A DNA stretch of 64,000 nucleotides from Citrus sinensis (Eukaryota > Streptophyta > Magnoliopsida > Sapindales > Rutaceae), in contig NC_068556.1 of assembly GCF_022201045.2 (NCBI RefSeq), positions 22,673,501 through 22,737,500 of the forward strand, in the 5' to 3' direction. The notes under the pieces are model-generated. The model was not told the origin of the DNA and did not search any database. It saw nothing but the letters and a program-made list of their open reading frames with translations. Both the position numbers and the translations under genes were made by a program. Each line of letters starts with the position of its first letter. The first letter of the stretch is position 1. This document shows, one piece after another, positions 1-12,759 of the stretch.

Positions 1-114
1 GAATGGGACTTGGTGCTCCAATTCAAAGAGGAAATCGAGAATTTTGATTCCAGAGGGCGGGTCCTGGTGTTAAGTTGCCACCAGCAAATTGCCAATAATG
101 CAAATGAATGGTAA
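1..114 (+). CDS. Possible 3'-terminal exon of a gene truncated by the window edge
   Basis: Frame 1 is open from the first base to a TAA at 112-114. It would encode about 37 residues of mixed, protein-like composition, beginning EWDLVLQFKEEIENF. An AATAAA-like signal follows at about 120-126, as expected of a 3'UTR. I do not recognise the family, and an open stretch of 37 codons can arise by chance. If real, the rest of the gene lies to the left of the window. Confidence 0.3.
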   Translation, partial: EWDLVLQFKEEIENFDSRGRVLVLSCHQQIANNANEW

Positions 115-3100
115 CCGGAATAATAAAGTGTGACAGCAACAGACAGGGACAACCAATTACCTTTTTGTACTCGAGGTTCTATTGAATGTCTCATGCCTCG
201 TGCTTAAAATTATTATGAAGCAGAAAATAGTTCACCAGAAAGAAAATATCTTCTCTCTCGTGATGTGTCTTCATACAATAGGCTTGGACATTAGGTTTAT
301 TCGGACAGATATTTTTTCTCACGATAGGATCAAGCGATTATTCTCATCTGATGATGATGATGACAGCCCTTGCAATATCGATCAAAAGATTAGGTTCTTT
401 CTTAATCATGGCATATCGACATTGCTAGTGGTAAATAGGGTCCGCTGCTGCTTTTTACCATAGCCCGTTGGCCCTTGTTTTTATTTTGCCGAATTTCTGT
501 CGCTTTAAGCTACAATTAAGAGCAATTGGTTGAGACTTCCGAACTTGTAGCTTCTGACGCAAAACCTGAAGCTTTTGTTTTGTCTTTGAATTTTAGGCAA
601 TTGAATATAATCGTTTGCAAAAGGAGATCAGTGGAATCCAGCATATTGTCCATTCAATCTCAATCGTGTGGTATGTATTCATGTTCACAATTGAGTACCA
701 GGGGCTGGATGATATTTTGAGAACGAAAGAGACGTACACTTACCATTTCGCACCCACTTGCCACTGAATTCACTGTGTCATAAAGACAGCTGGGGATTCC
801 AGCCCGGGAACCACCATCTTCACTTTTCCTAGGCAGCATCGCCGTCTCCCTATCCGTATCAATTGAGATTTGAAAGGTGTAGTATTTCCTTCCTTCGCGG
901 TTGGAATATTATTAAATAAAACCTTCCTTGATGCCTTCTTCTTTCTGGTCTTTTGTTGAAATCTGATATAATGTTATATAACATGAAAAGGAAGGAAAGA
1001 TCCTTTTCCCTAACGCGAGGGAATAAGAGAATAGTCAGTTGGCTTCTCTTTGATCGGCAACATATCACATTTACTTTGATATCTCGGTTGGGGTAAGAAT
1101 AAAGCAACGAAGGATCTGCTTCTCTGATATAATTTCCTATTCCACTTTTTTTTTTTTTTCTAAACTACGAGGTGTTCTTGAGTGGCCTTTAATTGTGGGA
1201 GCTATCATAACTCAGATTAATTTTTGCTCGCACCGAATCGATCCGTAAAGAATAAAGTATTGGCTAAAATGATAACTGCATAAGAGAGCGAGCTTGAACT
1301 CTGACTTCTCTTAAAGAGTGAGAGTGTCGAACTACTTACAATCTCACACCAACCAATTTTGATTCCACATTTATTTTTTAATATAACATCTAACTCCCTT
1401 CTAATATTACAAATTAGGAAACAAGAGAAATATATTCATATTTTATTACTACTGACGACTGCATTTCTTCTTTAAAAAATTGAAAAGAGGAACGAGGACC
1501 ACCTGGTTAAAAAATTCCACTATTTTATTATAATTACATTACATGACTCCCCATTACCAAGCGTGCCTCGTTTTGATTTGATTTATTAATTCACCCTCAC
1601 GTTTATACCAAATGAATATTCTACTGTCGTACTGGACAATGGCATCCGCTCTCTGGCTGGTTGGTTGCCGTATCGTTGCCGCAATTTGATTTGACAACGC
1701 AATTCAAAATCTAACACCGCAAGCAAACAAAAGAGGAATGCTACTCCCTCCGTGGGATCTTCTCCTGTGTACGTTTTAGTCGTCCTCTGGTACATAGACC
1801 ATGCATATATCTCTATATCTATATATACATTTTCATATGTGTGTTCAAAAGAGGGATCAACTAGCAATAAAGTGTTGGCTCCATTAGTAATAGAGTCCCT
1901 TTAAGTAGTTTGACTGTGTTTGCTCCCCAATTCGAATTGCAGGAAAGTCACCTTTGTTGGGAGAACATGTACCTCTCAGTTAGAGTGAAAACTTCTAATT
2001 TAAGTTGTAGTACGGACTTAAAGGTACCTCTCATAATTAAAATTTCCCAGAATACCTCGTGATAAAAAAAAAAAAAAAAAGAGGAATCAAGTATTTAATT
2101 TCCACTAGTCCCCTTAATTTGACTTAACAACTTTTAAAACTAAACATATGGACTACTAGTACTAATATTGGCACATAGATTTTGCACTTTTGTCTTTCCT
2201 GCTGTTATGGTCGCTGGCTGCTGGGAATCGGATGTTTCGCGGTCCATCTCCATCCAATCAACTGTGGTTCGGACATCTGGGATCCGTCGTCAGGTTTACC
2301 GCCTGAGAGAGAAGGGGACAAGACCACTTTTGATAAAAAGATTAAGAAGACAAATCATAAAAAATTAAAAAGCAGAGTATTAGTAGATGTAATTGAGGTT
2401 ACATCGGTGTGGGGCCAAGATTCCTAATCACCTACTTCTCTTTGGTTTTTTCGTCAAACAAAAACGGTTGGTTCACTTCATTGAGACTTATCACTTAAAG
2501 CCTGGTCTGCACTGCTTTGATGAGATTTTAAGACTCTGCATGTCCTACCGTATTACCAATCATTATTGGAAATTATGAACTACAATTATTTTGATTGAAA
2601 GATTACATTATTATATTATATTATATTATAGGATCCAACTATGGTGTCACAGTTGTATGGTTAGAATATGAATTCAAAATAAATTTTACCTAATATGTTA
2701 TATTATACAAGTAACGATAGATATTTTAAATATTTTATTTCAATTGATCTGTTGTCATTTATTGGATGATTGATAATTTTTTATAAAATTTAAATAAATC
2801 AAGTATGTGTTCTCACTAATCAATTGAGGAATATTAAATTATTTTAGATAATTTTTTAAATAAAAAATTTAAAATGTGTGGCACTACTCATATTATATAT
2901 ATTAAAAACATTAACCATATGAAAGCATAACATTTGTAAAAAAATATCAAGCGTCCATGTATACAAAGATCCCAGTGAAGGAAAACAAAATTAATTTCAT
3001 GAAAAAATTAACATAAATCTCTTTACCATATGTATTTAAGGAAAATTTATAAAATATTATTTTTCTTTTCTTATTTTAGTAGTTAAAAATTAATATTTGA

Positions 3101-3335
3101 AATATAAATGTACTAAAGTAATTTCAGCTGACATGAAAGTCACTCACTCTATGCAATGTTGATCAGTCGTAATTGTTTGTTTAAAGCAATTGATTACTTA
3201 AAAATTAATATTTTAAATATTCGAAGATTTGCTATTAAATAAAAAAAAAACTTGTAAAGCGAGCTATTATTCTATAAAAAAATTTATTTTATTTATTGAC
3301 ATGGCATTACAAACACAAAGAATATACACATATAC

Positions 3336-3369
<34 letters not shown>

Positions 3370-4627
3370 ATAGCATGTCAGTCAGTTCAATCCTTCAATG
3401 TTGTGCATGTGTCCCAGTCCCTTACCGTCTCCTTTGGAATCATTTAAAAGATTTTCGAATAATTGATTTTTTTTTAATTTCTTAATTTAATTTAATTTAA
3501 TTATGTTAATTTAAAAATATAAAAAAGAAAATAAGAATAATTATGAAGGCACCTTCTTTTATCGGTTTGCAACTATATCTAGAGTTTCTTGAAGAATTCA
3601 ACTGAAAAATGAGAATAATCATGAATGAGTCTTATTTTATTTTACTCTATTAAGCTCTTGGTATATATAATATTTAAATAGTCATTTTTAAAATAAAATT
3701 CAAGTAAAATAATTTTTTATACAATATTGACATGAGTGTTGTTCGTGAGTAATGACACCACTTAGCCACCAACAATAACACGATAAATGTCGCGATTGGG
3801 GGTTAATGGCTGAAGCCGTGACGAGTTGGGCTATTCCACTACTAATAACATGACGTGCTACTAAGTTATAATGAGATGAAGATGAGCTGGGTGCTGACTA
3901 TGCCATGAATATTTTTGAAAAGATAAGTGAATCTGTGAGAAAATGCCTTGAGAGTTTGATTTGTGGACTATAAACTCGTGGGATTGTGGGTACATGGTTG
4001 TGGTTAGATTTAAATCACATTAAAGTCTTTATATTAATTAATATTTGTATAATTTGTATAAATATTTTGATATTTATTATTCACTAATATTTAATAATTT
4101 AGATTTTATTATTTATTTACTAATATTTTAAAAAATAAAAATTAAACATTAAACATTAAAATGAAGAAAAAAATCAGAAATAGAGAAGGGATGGAAATTT
4201 CACGTCATTACCCGTGATTCCCCAAATAAAAATTTAGAAAAAAAAAAATCCTTATTTCTTTTCTGCATAAAAAATTAAATATAAAATCGTCCCCCTCAAA
4301 TCCGCGAATTGGGAAAATCTCCCTAGCTCTTGTCCATTTCCACCATCCCCAATATATATACACTCAAAAAGTTTTTTATTTTTTTTATTTTTTTATTTTG
4401 TAAAGAGAATCAGTGGATAAGCCAGTGAAATTAATAAATAAATGCCCCTACAGAGGTTATAACAAAGCACAAGCACAAGCACTGCTGCTCTCGACCCTAA
4501 TCTCTATCTGAATTCTCATCATCTCTCAAGTATTCTTCAGTCACCCAACAACCTCACCAACAAATCATAAAGCCTTCTCAAAATAAATAAATATTGAAAT
4601 TAGAATTAAATCTCGACGGCTTCGTGT
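115..4627. other. Intergenic region upstream of the tubby-like gene
   Basis: I see no gene here. The open frames are short, lack recognisable motifs and do not join at splice sites. The stretch from about 2580 to 4450 is very AT-rich. It contains a GA microsatellite at about 3338-3367 and several poly(A)/poly(T) runs. The last 300 bases are probably promoter and 5'UTR of the tubby-like gene. A TATATATA run at about 4353-4360 lies 270 bases before its ATG and could be a TATA box, but AT-rich DNA makes this weak. Confidence 0.5.
3338..3367. repeat. (GA)n microsatellite
   Basis: About 15 uninterrupted GA dinucleotides sit in AT-rich intergenic DNA. Confidence 0.95.
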
Positions 4628-7583
4628 ATGACAATAAAAAGCATAATTCATGACATGATGTGGCGGAGGTCGCACCGCGTGGTCGGCGACGCGGCGGACC
4701 ACGACATGGCCGGCGGCTCTTCTCCTACGTGCTGCTGGGCGAACCTGCCGCAGGAGCTGCTGAGAGAGATTCTGGCCAAAATCGAGGCGGCGGATAGCGC
4801 GTGGCCGTCACGGAGAAGCGTTGTCGCGTGCGCTGGAGTTTGTCGGAGCTGGAGACAGATCACTAAAGAGATTGTCAAAGTTCCTGAACTTTCCGGTTAC
4901 TTGACTTTCCCCATCTCCGTCAAACAGGTAGTTCTAAATTTTAATTCTGCCGTATTGGCTGTGCTTAAATTCAAATAAATATTCCATTTTTTCGGTTTAA
5001 TTTAAATGGTGAATTGTAATTGAATCAATTTTTTTTTCTGTCTTCCAAATAAATAAATTAAAGCTTATTTATTTATTTTGGTAGTAAATCGTTGAAATTG
5101 ATTTAAGTTTGTTTGCTTGAAACTTAAGTTTATGTTTGGAATATTTCTATTTGCTTTTGTGATTTTTTCCCCCCTGCTTATGAGGTATGTTTTAGGACAT
5201 GATAATTGGTTTATGTAAGTATTTTGTTTAATTGAAATTTCCATTCATCAAAAAAAAAAAAAAGTATTTTGTTTAATTGACACTAATTATGTCTACAATT
5301 AAGTGTGAAACATGTTGGTAATTCTGGAAGTTGAAAAGTGCTTATCAAAATGTGTGTTTCTCTTGTGGGTCTATGAACTAACACTTTGAAGGTGTTGTGT
5401 TTTTATTTTTAATGAAACAAATGGTTTTTTTATTTTTTTATTTTTTGGTTGTGGATATAAAATATGTTCTGGATAAAAGTTGAGTGCGTGCTCATCTTTG
5501 CCAAATTGCCTCAATGGTTGATAAGCTTCTGGTTAATATTTGCTGTGTTTTTTGTTAAAGGCACTAAGGCAGTTCTAGACTGAATTTTAAATCTTTTCAT
5601 GTCCCAATCTGAGAATTGCATGGGACCACTATTTAGATTCAGACAATTTTTTAATCATTATGAGCTACATGTGGGAACTTTCTTGTAACCATCGTTTTTT
5701 TTTTCCAGTAGTGCAAGCTCTTTAGGACCACTGTTAGCTTTAGTAGTTCTGGTCTACTCTGATTATTAGCCTCTGCTATTAATAAAATGTTTGTTGTTTT
5801 TCTTTTTTGTTTCACTTGTTTTTTAAATGCTTGTTTTTTAAATGCATGTTGTTAGTTTGGTTGTGACTGAGATTGCAGTGCAGTTTCCACTGAATTAGTG
5901 GTAATAGTGACATATCTCTGCAGGCAAGAGATCCCTTACAAAATGATGTCAGTTACATCAAACTACAGAGTTGCACCAGACGAGCACAGAGTTGTATGAG
6001 GTAAACCACACTTAGCTTGTTTGGTGCAACTCTGCGGTTGACGTAACTTACATGATTATGTTAAGGATCAAGGCCCATCTCTGCAAATCATATTATTCTG
6101 ACAATTTTTCGGTACTGAGTTTCATGATAAGGTTGTTGTTTAGAATATTCCTCTAATGCATTGCGAAATCGTGTGGCTCCGTATCTTGCAGCCTGGTCCA
6201 AGGGATTATCTCCTCCAGTGCTTTATAAAGCGAAATCGGTCCACCCAAACATATCACCTTTACCTCAGTTTAACTAATGGTGAGCATCGTCTTAACATGG
6301 GTTTCAAAGCATTGTTGTTGGTACTTTTTAAGCTTCTTGTAAACTACGCATAAATAGAATTAATTGTTTTTGGTTAACCTAAAAGTTCTATCAAAAGATA
6401 GCTGCATGTTGTTAGAATTGTTTTTGTTTGATTGCCATTTTGCTTTTTAATTTGAATAAGTGATTAGACAAGATGTGTCATAACCTTTCTTCTTTCTGTT
6501 CTGGTTATGCATTAACATTTTGATAATCTTGTCTCTTTGGCAGCACTAGCAGACGATGGAAAGTTCCTTCTTGCTGCCCGCAAGTGTAGACGTGCCACCT
6601 GTACAGATTATATTATCTCTTTACATTCTGATGATATGTCAAAAGGGAGCAGCACTTATCTTGGGAAACTGAGGTAAGCTATAATTGGGTTGTGGCATGT
6701 GCAAGTGTGCTTTAAGGTTGTTTCAAGGGGTTACAATTTTATGCTTGTATGTTTCTTTTTGGCTAGATCAAATTTTTTAGGAACCAAGTTCATAGTCTAT
6801 GATGGACAACCTCCCCATGCTGGAGCCAAGATGACAAGAAGTCGCTCCACAAGACTAGCAAATTTGAAACAAGTTTCGCCTCGGATCCCTTTTGGGAACT
6901 ATTCAGTTGCTCACATCTCATATGAATTGAATGTGTTGGGTTCCAGGTATAAATTTGATTTTTGTCCCTTACTGTTACTCAGATGTAATCAAGAATCTAT
7001 AAATTACTATCGGATTTTTGTTAATCAATTAAGCCAATTGAATTCGAAAATACATCTGTGAACTTTTGTAGGCCAATTAATGCTTAAAATTTTTTATCAT
7101 ATGACAATCAGGGGTCCTAGGAGAATGCAGTGTGTTATGGATTCCATTCCTGCCTCTGCTATTGAATCTGGAGGAGTTGCCCCCACACAGACTGAGTTTT
7201 TGTTTAGCAATGCGGATTCCTTTCCCTCAATCCCATTTTTCCGATCAAAATCAAACCGCTCGGAGAAGTTCCTATCAGGACCTTTGGCCTGTCAGAAAGA
7301 TGGGGCACTGGTGTTAAGAAACAAGGCTCCCAGGTGGCATGAGCAACTCCAGTGTTGGTGCCTGAACTTCCACGGACGAGTTACAGTTGCTTCAGTGAAA
7401 AACTTTCAGCTGGTAGCCTCTCCGGAAAATGGACCAGCTGGTCTGGAACATGAGAAGATCATCCTCCAGTTTGGAAAAGTGGGAAAGGATTTATTTACCA
7501 TGGATTATCGTTACCCAATCTCTGCATTTCAAGCATTTGCAATTTGCCTTAGCAGCTTTGACACTAAGATTGCTTGTGAATGA
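4628..7583 (+). CDS. Tubby-like F-box protein (TLP/TULP family)
   Basis: Five exons fit in frame with GT-AG introns: 4628-4927, 6192-6279, 6544-6673, 6767-6946 and 7112-7583. They give a protein of 389 residues. An F-box lies at about residues 37-80 ([13 protein letters not shown], then VCRSW). The tubby domain fills about 100-385, beginning [15 protein letters not shown] and continuing through [28 protein letters not shown] and [14 protein letters not shown], and ending [15 protein letters not shown]. In this family the tubby barrel binds phosphoinositides and the F-box binds SKP1-like proteins in SCF ubiquitin ligases. The length matches the shorter plant TLPs. The N-terminus is short, beginning MTIKSII before a Gly/Asp-rich linker. 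I chose 4628 because it is the first in-frame ATG of the open exon. The gene is convergent with the beta-amylase gene. Confidence 0.93.
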
Positions 7584-9252
7584 TACCTGGCCTTTTAGGT
7601 TTGTGCTTACTCATCTGAAAATGCATGCATGCACAAGAACATAATAAAAACGGCTTATATATATATATATTAATGAACTTGCAGGTGCTTTTGTGATTAG
7701 TATTGAGTTGCATGTTATGATTGAGATGATTCTTTATTATCTTTGAAAATGAAATAAAAACAAAACTTTGTAATCTGCCTGGTTTGAAAAGTTGATGCTG
7801 CAACCATGTGCTGCACACTTGGTATCATTGCATAGACTTTCCAGATGATTGCAACAATTGAACTTTTATGCATTCTTGAAGCATTTCTTTTAGCATGGTT
7901 ATTTGTTGATTAAACAATTCGGAAATCAAGACAAACCAGGCACTACAGTGAGACTTGAGTTTGTGAGATGGTAGTTTGGGGCATGATAACTGAACTTTGC
8001 ATCTTTATGAATTATGAAATTCTACTTTAATGAATTTCATCTATTCTGTCAGATCATTAAGCGATGCCTCTATTGATATGATATATTCATTACTAACCTT
8101 GCATTTCTCAAGTACTCTCTTTCTGGTGGTCAGAACAATGTTCGTTTTTGGTAAATTCTGAACAGAATCTTCATTGGTTTACATGTGTATATTGCTCAAA
8201 ATTTTCCAGTTGATGTATTATGCATGTCTATCTGTGGTCAGTTTATTTAGTTATTTAGTTTTAAAAAATTAAATCTAAATGAAAAGAATGAAGATGAAAT
8301 ATCTGCCTTGTGTGACGATTATGAGTAACTGACAAAGATCTCAGATGAGTATTACTTCGAATATATACTCTTTTGGCGTGCAGCAGTAAGTTTGGGGATG
8401 CTGTAGTAAGTTGCTGAACAATAAGATTTGCTTGGGGATTATGTTGTGATGATTTTGGCTTCCTTATTGTAGATGAGATGCGATGCAACTTCAATGATTT
8501 GGCTCAAATTTGGACGGTCGTCCAGTTGTGGAAGAAATCAGGATTTTATTGGAAGTCTAGAAAATTGGAACCTAAGTTATCTCCCTTGCTCTGTAAATTC
8601 ATCTGGCGATGTACATAGTGACAATATTTACTTCAATAAATGCATTTTTCTCGTTTGTTTTACTTCAATAATTTTTCTTATGTCTTGGGATACTGAAATG
8701 AATGCCAATTTGATCTTCGTAAAACAACTAATTCAAAATGGCCAATCCTATGCTCAAGAAGTTTTGCAGATTGAACAAAAAATTTTAGTTTCTTTTCCCT
8801 TGTGTGAAACAACTTGTTCGAATGGCCTATCCTTTACCTATCTGTATTTGACCTGCAAGGGGATTTTGCAGTTGCGAACGTAAACTTGGGATTACTGTGA
8901 GCTACAATTTTGCTTATTTATCAGCAATATCTGTGCTTGTAGAGAAGCATAAGCATCTAGCTTTGGGCATTTTATTATACGCAAAATCTTGTGCTGGGAG
9001 GCAAGACCAAATATGAAAACAAAGTAACCCCATCTTCTTGCAAAGGGGAGGTTAAACAACTTGCCCATATATAATTATACGTGCATTACAAAGAGAAACC
9101 TTGAGGTAAATTTGCTCATACTAGCAGTTTTAATTTCAATGTGAAGTACAGGTATCCTTAAGCTACTTTTGGTATGCTCGGTCCAATACATTCTTCTCTC
9201 TTACAATGACAGGCAAAATACATATTTACACCATTAAAAATGCCTACTCTTA
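7584..9252. other. Convergent intergenic region with both 3'UTRs
   Basis: This lies between the stop codons of the tubby-like (+) and beta-amylase (-) genes. AATAAA-like signals occur soon after the tubby stop, near 7642 and 7747. A 136-codon open frame at 8473-8883 resembles no family I know, and I treat it as non-coding. I see no other feature. Confidence 0.6.
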
Positions 9253-11629
9253 CTAAGCAGCTTGCACTTGGATATTCATGTTTGCATTCGTATGTACAGA
9301 TTCAGTGACTTCTTCCTCTACTGGTAGATCATCGCCATGCAATTCGAGTTGATTGAGGTTCCGAACAAACTTGGTGAAAGAAGGGAAATGCTCAGGTGAA
9401 AAGAAATATGCTCCCATTCTCTGATAAGTGAACAAGTCCACTACATTCTCACCAAACAAATTTTTCTTCATTTGCTCAAAACCGCCAGGAGCTCCTGTAA
9501 CTGATGAGTTCTGCCCAGAAACCTCGACACCATGTTTATTGCAAGCTGTTCTGATTTGGGCAAGTAATGATTCAGGACTTGAGAAGGACTCGCGTGGCTG
9601 GTGCTCATCTGAAAGGTCCATTCCCGGCAAGATCATTTTGCAAGAATTCTTTGCAAACATTTCAGCAACCGCAGCATAGCCATCTCTCTTGGCTGTGTTA
9701 TAGAAGCCAGCTGTCAGTTCAGAAGGATGGGATCGAGTTTTGTACCATGAGTGAATGAGTGGGATTTTTCCATATATTGACACTCCAGTTTCGCCAAAAG
9801 TTGATGAGGCAAGGGAAAGAAGGCAATTTCCATGAGAAATTAACTGACTTGAGTACCAGGAAAGGAAAAAGTCACCATAGGGAGACTCCCAGGAACCACC
9901 ATTATCCTTAAAGAAACTGTTTGAGTTAGGTGACTCGTCATAACTGGGGGCATCATGGGGACCACGGAGTCCCCATAAAGGATTTCCATTTGCTTCGGCA
10001 TGTTGCTGAAGAAGGTTAAGCATGTTTCTGTCACAACACTGGAATTCTCCAACTCCAGGGATTTTGCTACTTTTGGCTAGTCGGTGGTGAGATGGATACC
10101 GAAGTTCACCATCTGGTCCTAGACCCATCGAGATGCCCTGCAATGAATCAAATTGCAAAGTAGAAACAACGTCAGTATCCCGTAAAAGATGCAAATCTAA
10201 GATAGTATGTACTCGACACTGCTTGAAATCGAAACTTCTTACAGTAATTGTCGTGCCCATGAAAGGCTTGAACGAAGACTTAAAGCTCTCGCAAAATTCT
10301 TGGTACACTTGAATTGGAGTTTTCCCATGAAGAACTGGAAGATCATCAACAGCCAATGATAGGCAACCTTTGAATTGCTGCCCTGACTGATCTGTGTAAA
10401 AGATGCTTGATTGGGACTCACCAATTTGGGAGACCCAATCGGGGAGTGGAATTTTTGGCTGTTTCAAAGCATGGAAGCAGAGTGACACATGAAGCTTGAG
10501 ACCTATTTTTTCAACCATCTCTGCAACAGCAAGGTAGCCAGACCAATTGTACTTTCCCATGGCTTCCTTCTCTGCTACTCCCCACCAAACTGGTAGCTCA
10601 ACGCCTTCCACTCCCAACAGCTTCAAAGCTTTAAGTCCAGCTGCAATAGCTTTTGCATGGTTCACTGTATTGGCATCAGAAACTGTATCCAAGGGAAGCC
10701 CAACGAATAATCTTACAGCATCAAGCTGCAACGACACAAGAACTACTGTTAAAATCAATCAAACAGAATCTATGAAAGAGTGTCCTAAGAGTTTAACAGA
10801 ATTTGACGAATAAATTACTCGTTTTATATATTGCAATCCTTTCGTTGATTCGTTCCCCTATTGTTTGCATAACTTCCAACAAGCGATAATCAGTTTTTTA
10901 TGAGTTCAGAGTCTGAGGTCATCACAACTGTAATTGTAATTTCTGTTTTATGTCTTATTCATAATAATTAATTTTACTTTAGGACATGTTTACTGACGAT
11001 TTTGGTTAAAGATCAATGTAACCCAATCCAATACTAGCTAAAATAATATGATTTATAAAGCATGGAACCTGGAGTTACCTCAAGATTAAGCTAAACCGAA
11101 GTAGAGGTTAATAAATTTGGGTTACGGTACCCACTTATACATAAAACATATATTCGCCATACAGGAGACACATCTGAAAATTTTCTATTAAAAACACAAG
11201 CAAGCACCAAAATCAAACAAAATTAAATTCATAGGACAAAATGAAATTTGATATACTTTTCTCAGATATATATATATATATATACACACATCAAGCTCTG
11301 CAAAGTATTGCTAGAATTTTTTTTTTAATTTAAATAAAAAGTAAAGAAAAGAAGAAGAAAATTACCGATTTGGGTCTGGCAGAAGATAAAGGACCCGAAT
11401 CTCTGTCGGATGGGAGAGGTTGAGATTGAACAGAAGCTTTGGTGCAAAATCGAAGCTGAGCTTTTCTCAGATTTGCACTTCGGTTTTGACCCAGAAAACT
11501 AACACGGTTAACGAACAAGACCTTATCATCAATCTTGTTCTTGTACGAACAACAAACCCTCGAGTCTCTGTACGGTAGTCCCGTCTTAACAACATTAGCC
11601 TGAGAATTACCCATCAGAGAAACCTCCAT
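9253..11629 (-). CDS. BAM9: Inactive beta-amylase 9, chloroplast-type
   Basis: Three exons: 11366-11629, 10243-10725 and 9253-10137, giving 543 residues. The first 85 or so residues are rich in Ser, Arg and Lys and resemble a plastid transit peptide. Glycosyl hydrolase family 14 blocks follow: GVEGVELPVWWGVAEKE, GISMGLGPDGELRYPSHH and ELTAGFYNTAKRDGY. The first catalytic Glu of active enzymes is kept in GELRYP (about E260). The second is replaced by Asp (about D423, in MDLSDEHQ). The flexible GGNVGD loop is missing: FHALKQPKIPLPDW stands where active enzymes have a longer loop with a catalytic Asp. This pattern is that of plant BAM9, described as lacking hydrolase activity and probably regulating starch breakdown. 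ATG 11629 is used because the codon two upstream in the same frame is TTG. The 105-nt second intron is open in frame. Confidence 0.93.
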
Positions 11630-11720
11630 TTCCAATAATCACCCTAGCTCTGCGAATTAAACGCAATAGAAAGCAAACTTTTTTGACTTGTGTTTTGGAA
11701 ACGGAGAAGATGATGGGCGT

Positions 11721-11730
11721 GTATTTATAG
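11721..11730 (-). promoter_or_regulatory. Probable TATA box of the beta-amylase 9 gene
   Basis: On the minus strand the sequence reads CTATAAATAC. It lies about 92-101 bases upstream of the ATG at 11629, which would give a short 5'UTR of about 65 bases. The match to the plant TATA consensus is good; there is no transcript evidence. Confidence 0.6.
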
Positions 11731-11869
11731 AGAGAGTCAGAGACAAGAGGCGATTTGTCTGCTGTTTGTTTTCTGGGATTTGAACGAGGAAAAAAATGTT
11801 GACAAATGAGAACAAAGAACGACGTCTTTGAAGAGGATAAAAAGAAAATCAAAGCTGCTTCTTATTTGA

Positions 11870-11875
11870 CACGTG
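11870..11875. promoter_or_regulatory. G-box (CACGTG) upstream of beta-amylase 9
   Basis: A palindromic CACGTG lies in the context ACACGTGTC, about 140 bases upstream of the probable TATA box. G-boxes bind bHLH (PIF-type) and bZIP factors in plants and are common in light-, clock- and ABA-regulated promoters. The position fits a working element, but use is inferred. Confidence 0.5.
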
Positions 11876-12135
11876 TCCTGTTCTGGAGCTTGCCAACTCT
11901 CAGCCGCTTATCATTCCTTAAAGAATTAGTCAATTTTGTGTGATTATCTATTATTATTACGTGGTGTTTGTTTGTTTAAGGATGTTAAAAAAATTAAGAA
12001 GGGATATTAACAAATATAATAAAATTTTAATAACTAGAATAAAGGGGGAAAAAAAAACAACTCCCCATAGTTCTAATGTCTTGAAAAAAAAAAAGATAAA
12101 AATTTTAAAAATAACTTTAGCTTGGGTTCTTTAAA

Positions 12136-12749
12136 GGGTAATTTTTAAAAACCTCCCCTGAGGTTTGGGCTTGTTGCAAGTAGATGGTGAGAATTTGTTT
12201 ATTTGTAAAAAACCCCCTACCGTCAGTTAATTTTAACATTGACCGTTAGTTGACTGTGCAAAGACAATATTACCTTTAATAATAATTTGTAGACGGAAAT
12301 AACTAAAAAAAATTAAAATTGTTGGCTATTTTACCATCTTTAAATTATTGATATTTTCTTAAAGTTCCTACAAAAAATATAAAATTAAAAACTTGAAAAA
12401 TCCTCTTTAAATTATTGATATTTCCTTAAAGTTCCTACAAGAAAGATAAAATTAAAAACTTGAAAATAAAATAGTCATAATCTTTACCTATGATATTGTA
12501 AATCTTTGGAATTAACAATGATAAAATTGTTAAAAAATATGGTTTGTGCTTTTCGCGCCAACAATTTTAGTTTTTTTTTTAGTTATGTCAGTCTACAAAC
12601 TATTGTTAAGGGCAATATTGTCTTTGCACAGTCAACTAACGGTCAATGTTAAAATTAACTGACGGTAGGGGGTTTTTTACAAATAAACAAATTCTCACCA
12701 TCTACTTGCAACAAGCCCAAACCTCAGGGGAGGTTTTTAAAAATTACCC
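12136..12749. mobile_element. MITE with long terminal inverted repeats, Mutator-like
   Basis: The two ends are inverted copies of each other, about 12136-12326 and 12557-12749, with few mismatches over about 190 bases. The ends read GGGTAATTTTTAAAAACCTC. A perfect 10-bp direct repeat, GTTCTTTAAA, flanks the element (12126-12135 and 12750-12759). This is the expected target duplication of Mutator-superfamily insertion (9-11 bp). The centre holds a tandem duplication of about 67 bases. There is no open frame of note, so the element is non-autonomous. Its outer motif resembles that of the MULE at 31245-37896. Confidence 0.92.
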
Positions 12750-12759
12750 GTTCTTTAAA

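Noticed and set aside
1586-1867. A 93-codon minus-strand frame in the left intergenic region
   Set aside because: No family resemblance, no promoter or splice context; random open frames of this size are expected.
8473-8883. A 136-codon plus-strand open frame between the tubby and amylase genes
   Set aside because: No motif, odd composition, and it lies where the 3' flanks of two convergent genes meet. It shows no splice or family support.
9428-9679. Plus-strand frames across the amylase gene
   Set aside because: They are antisense shadows of well-supported coding exons.
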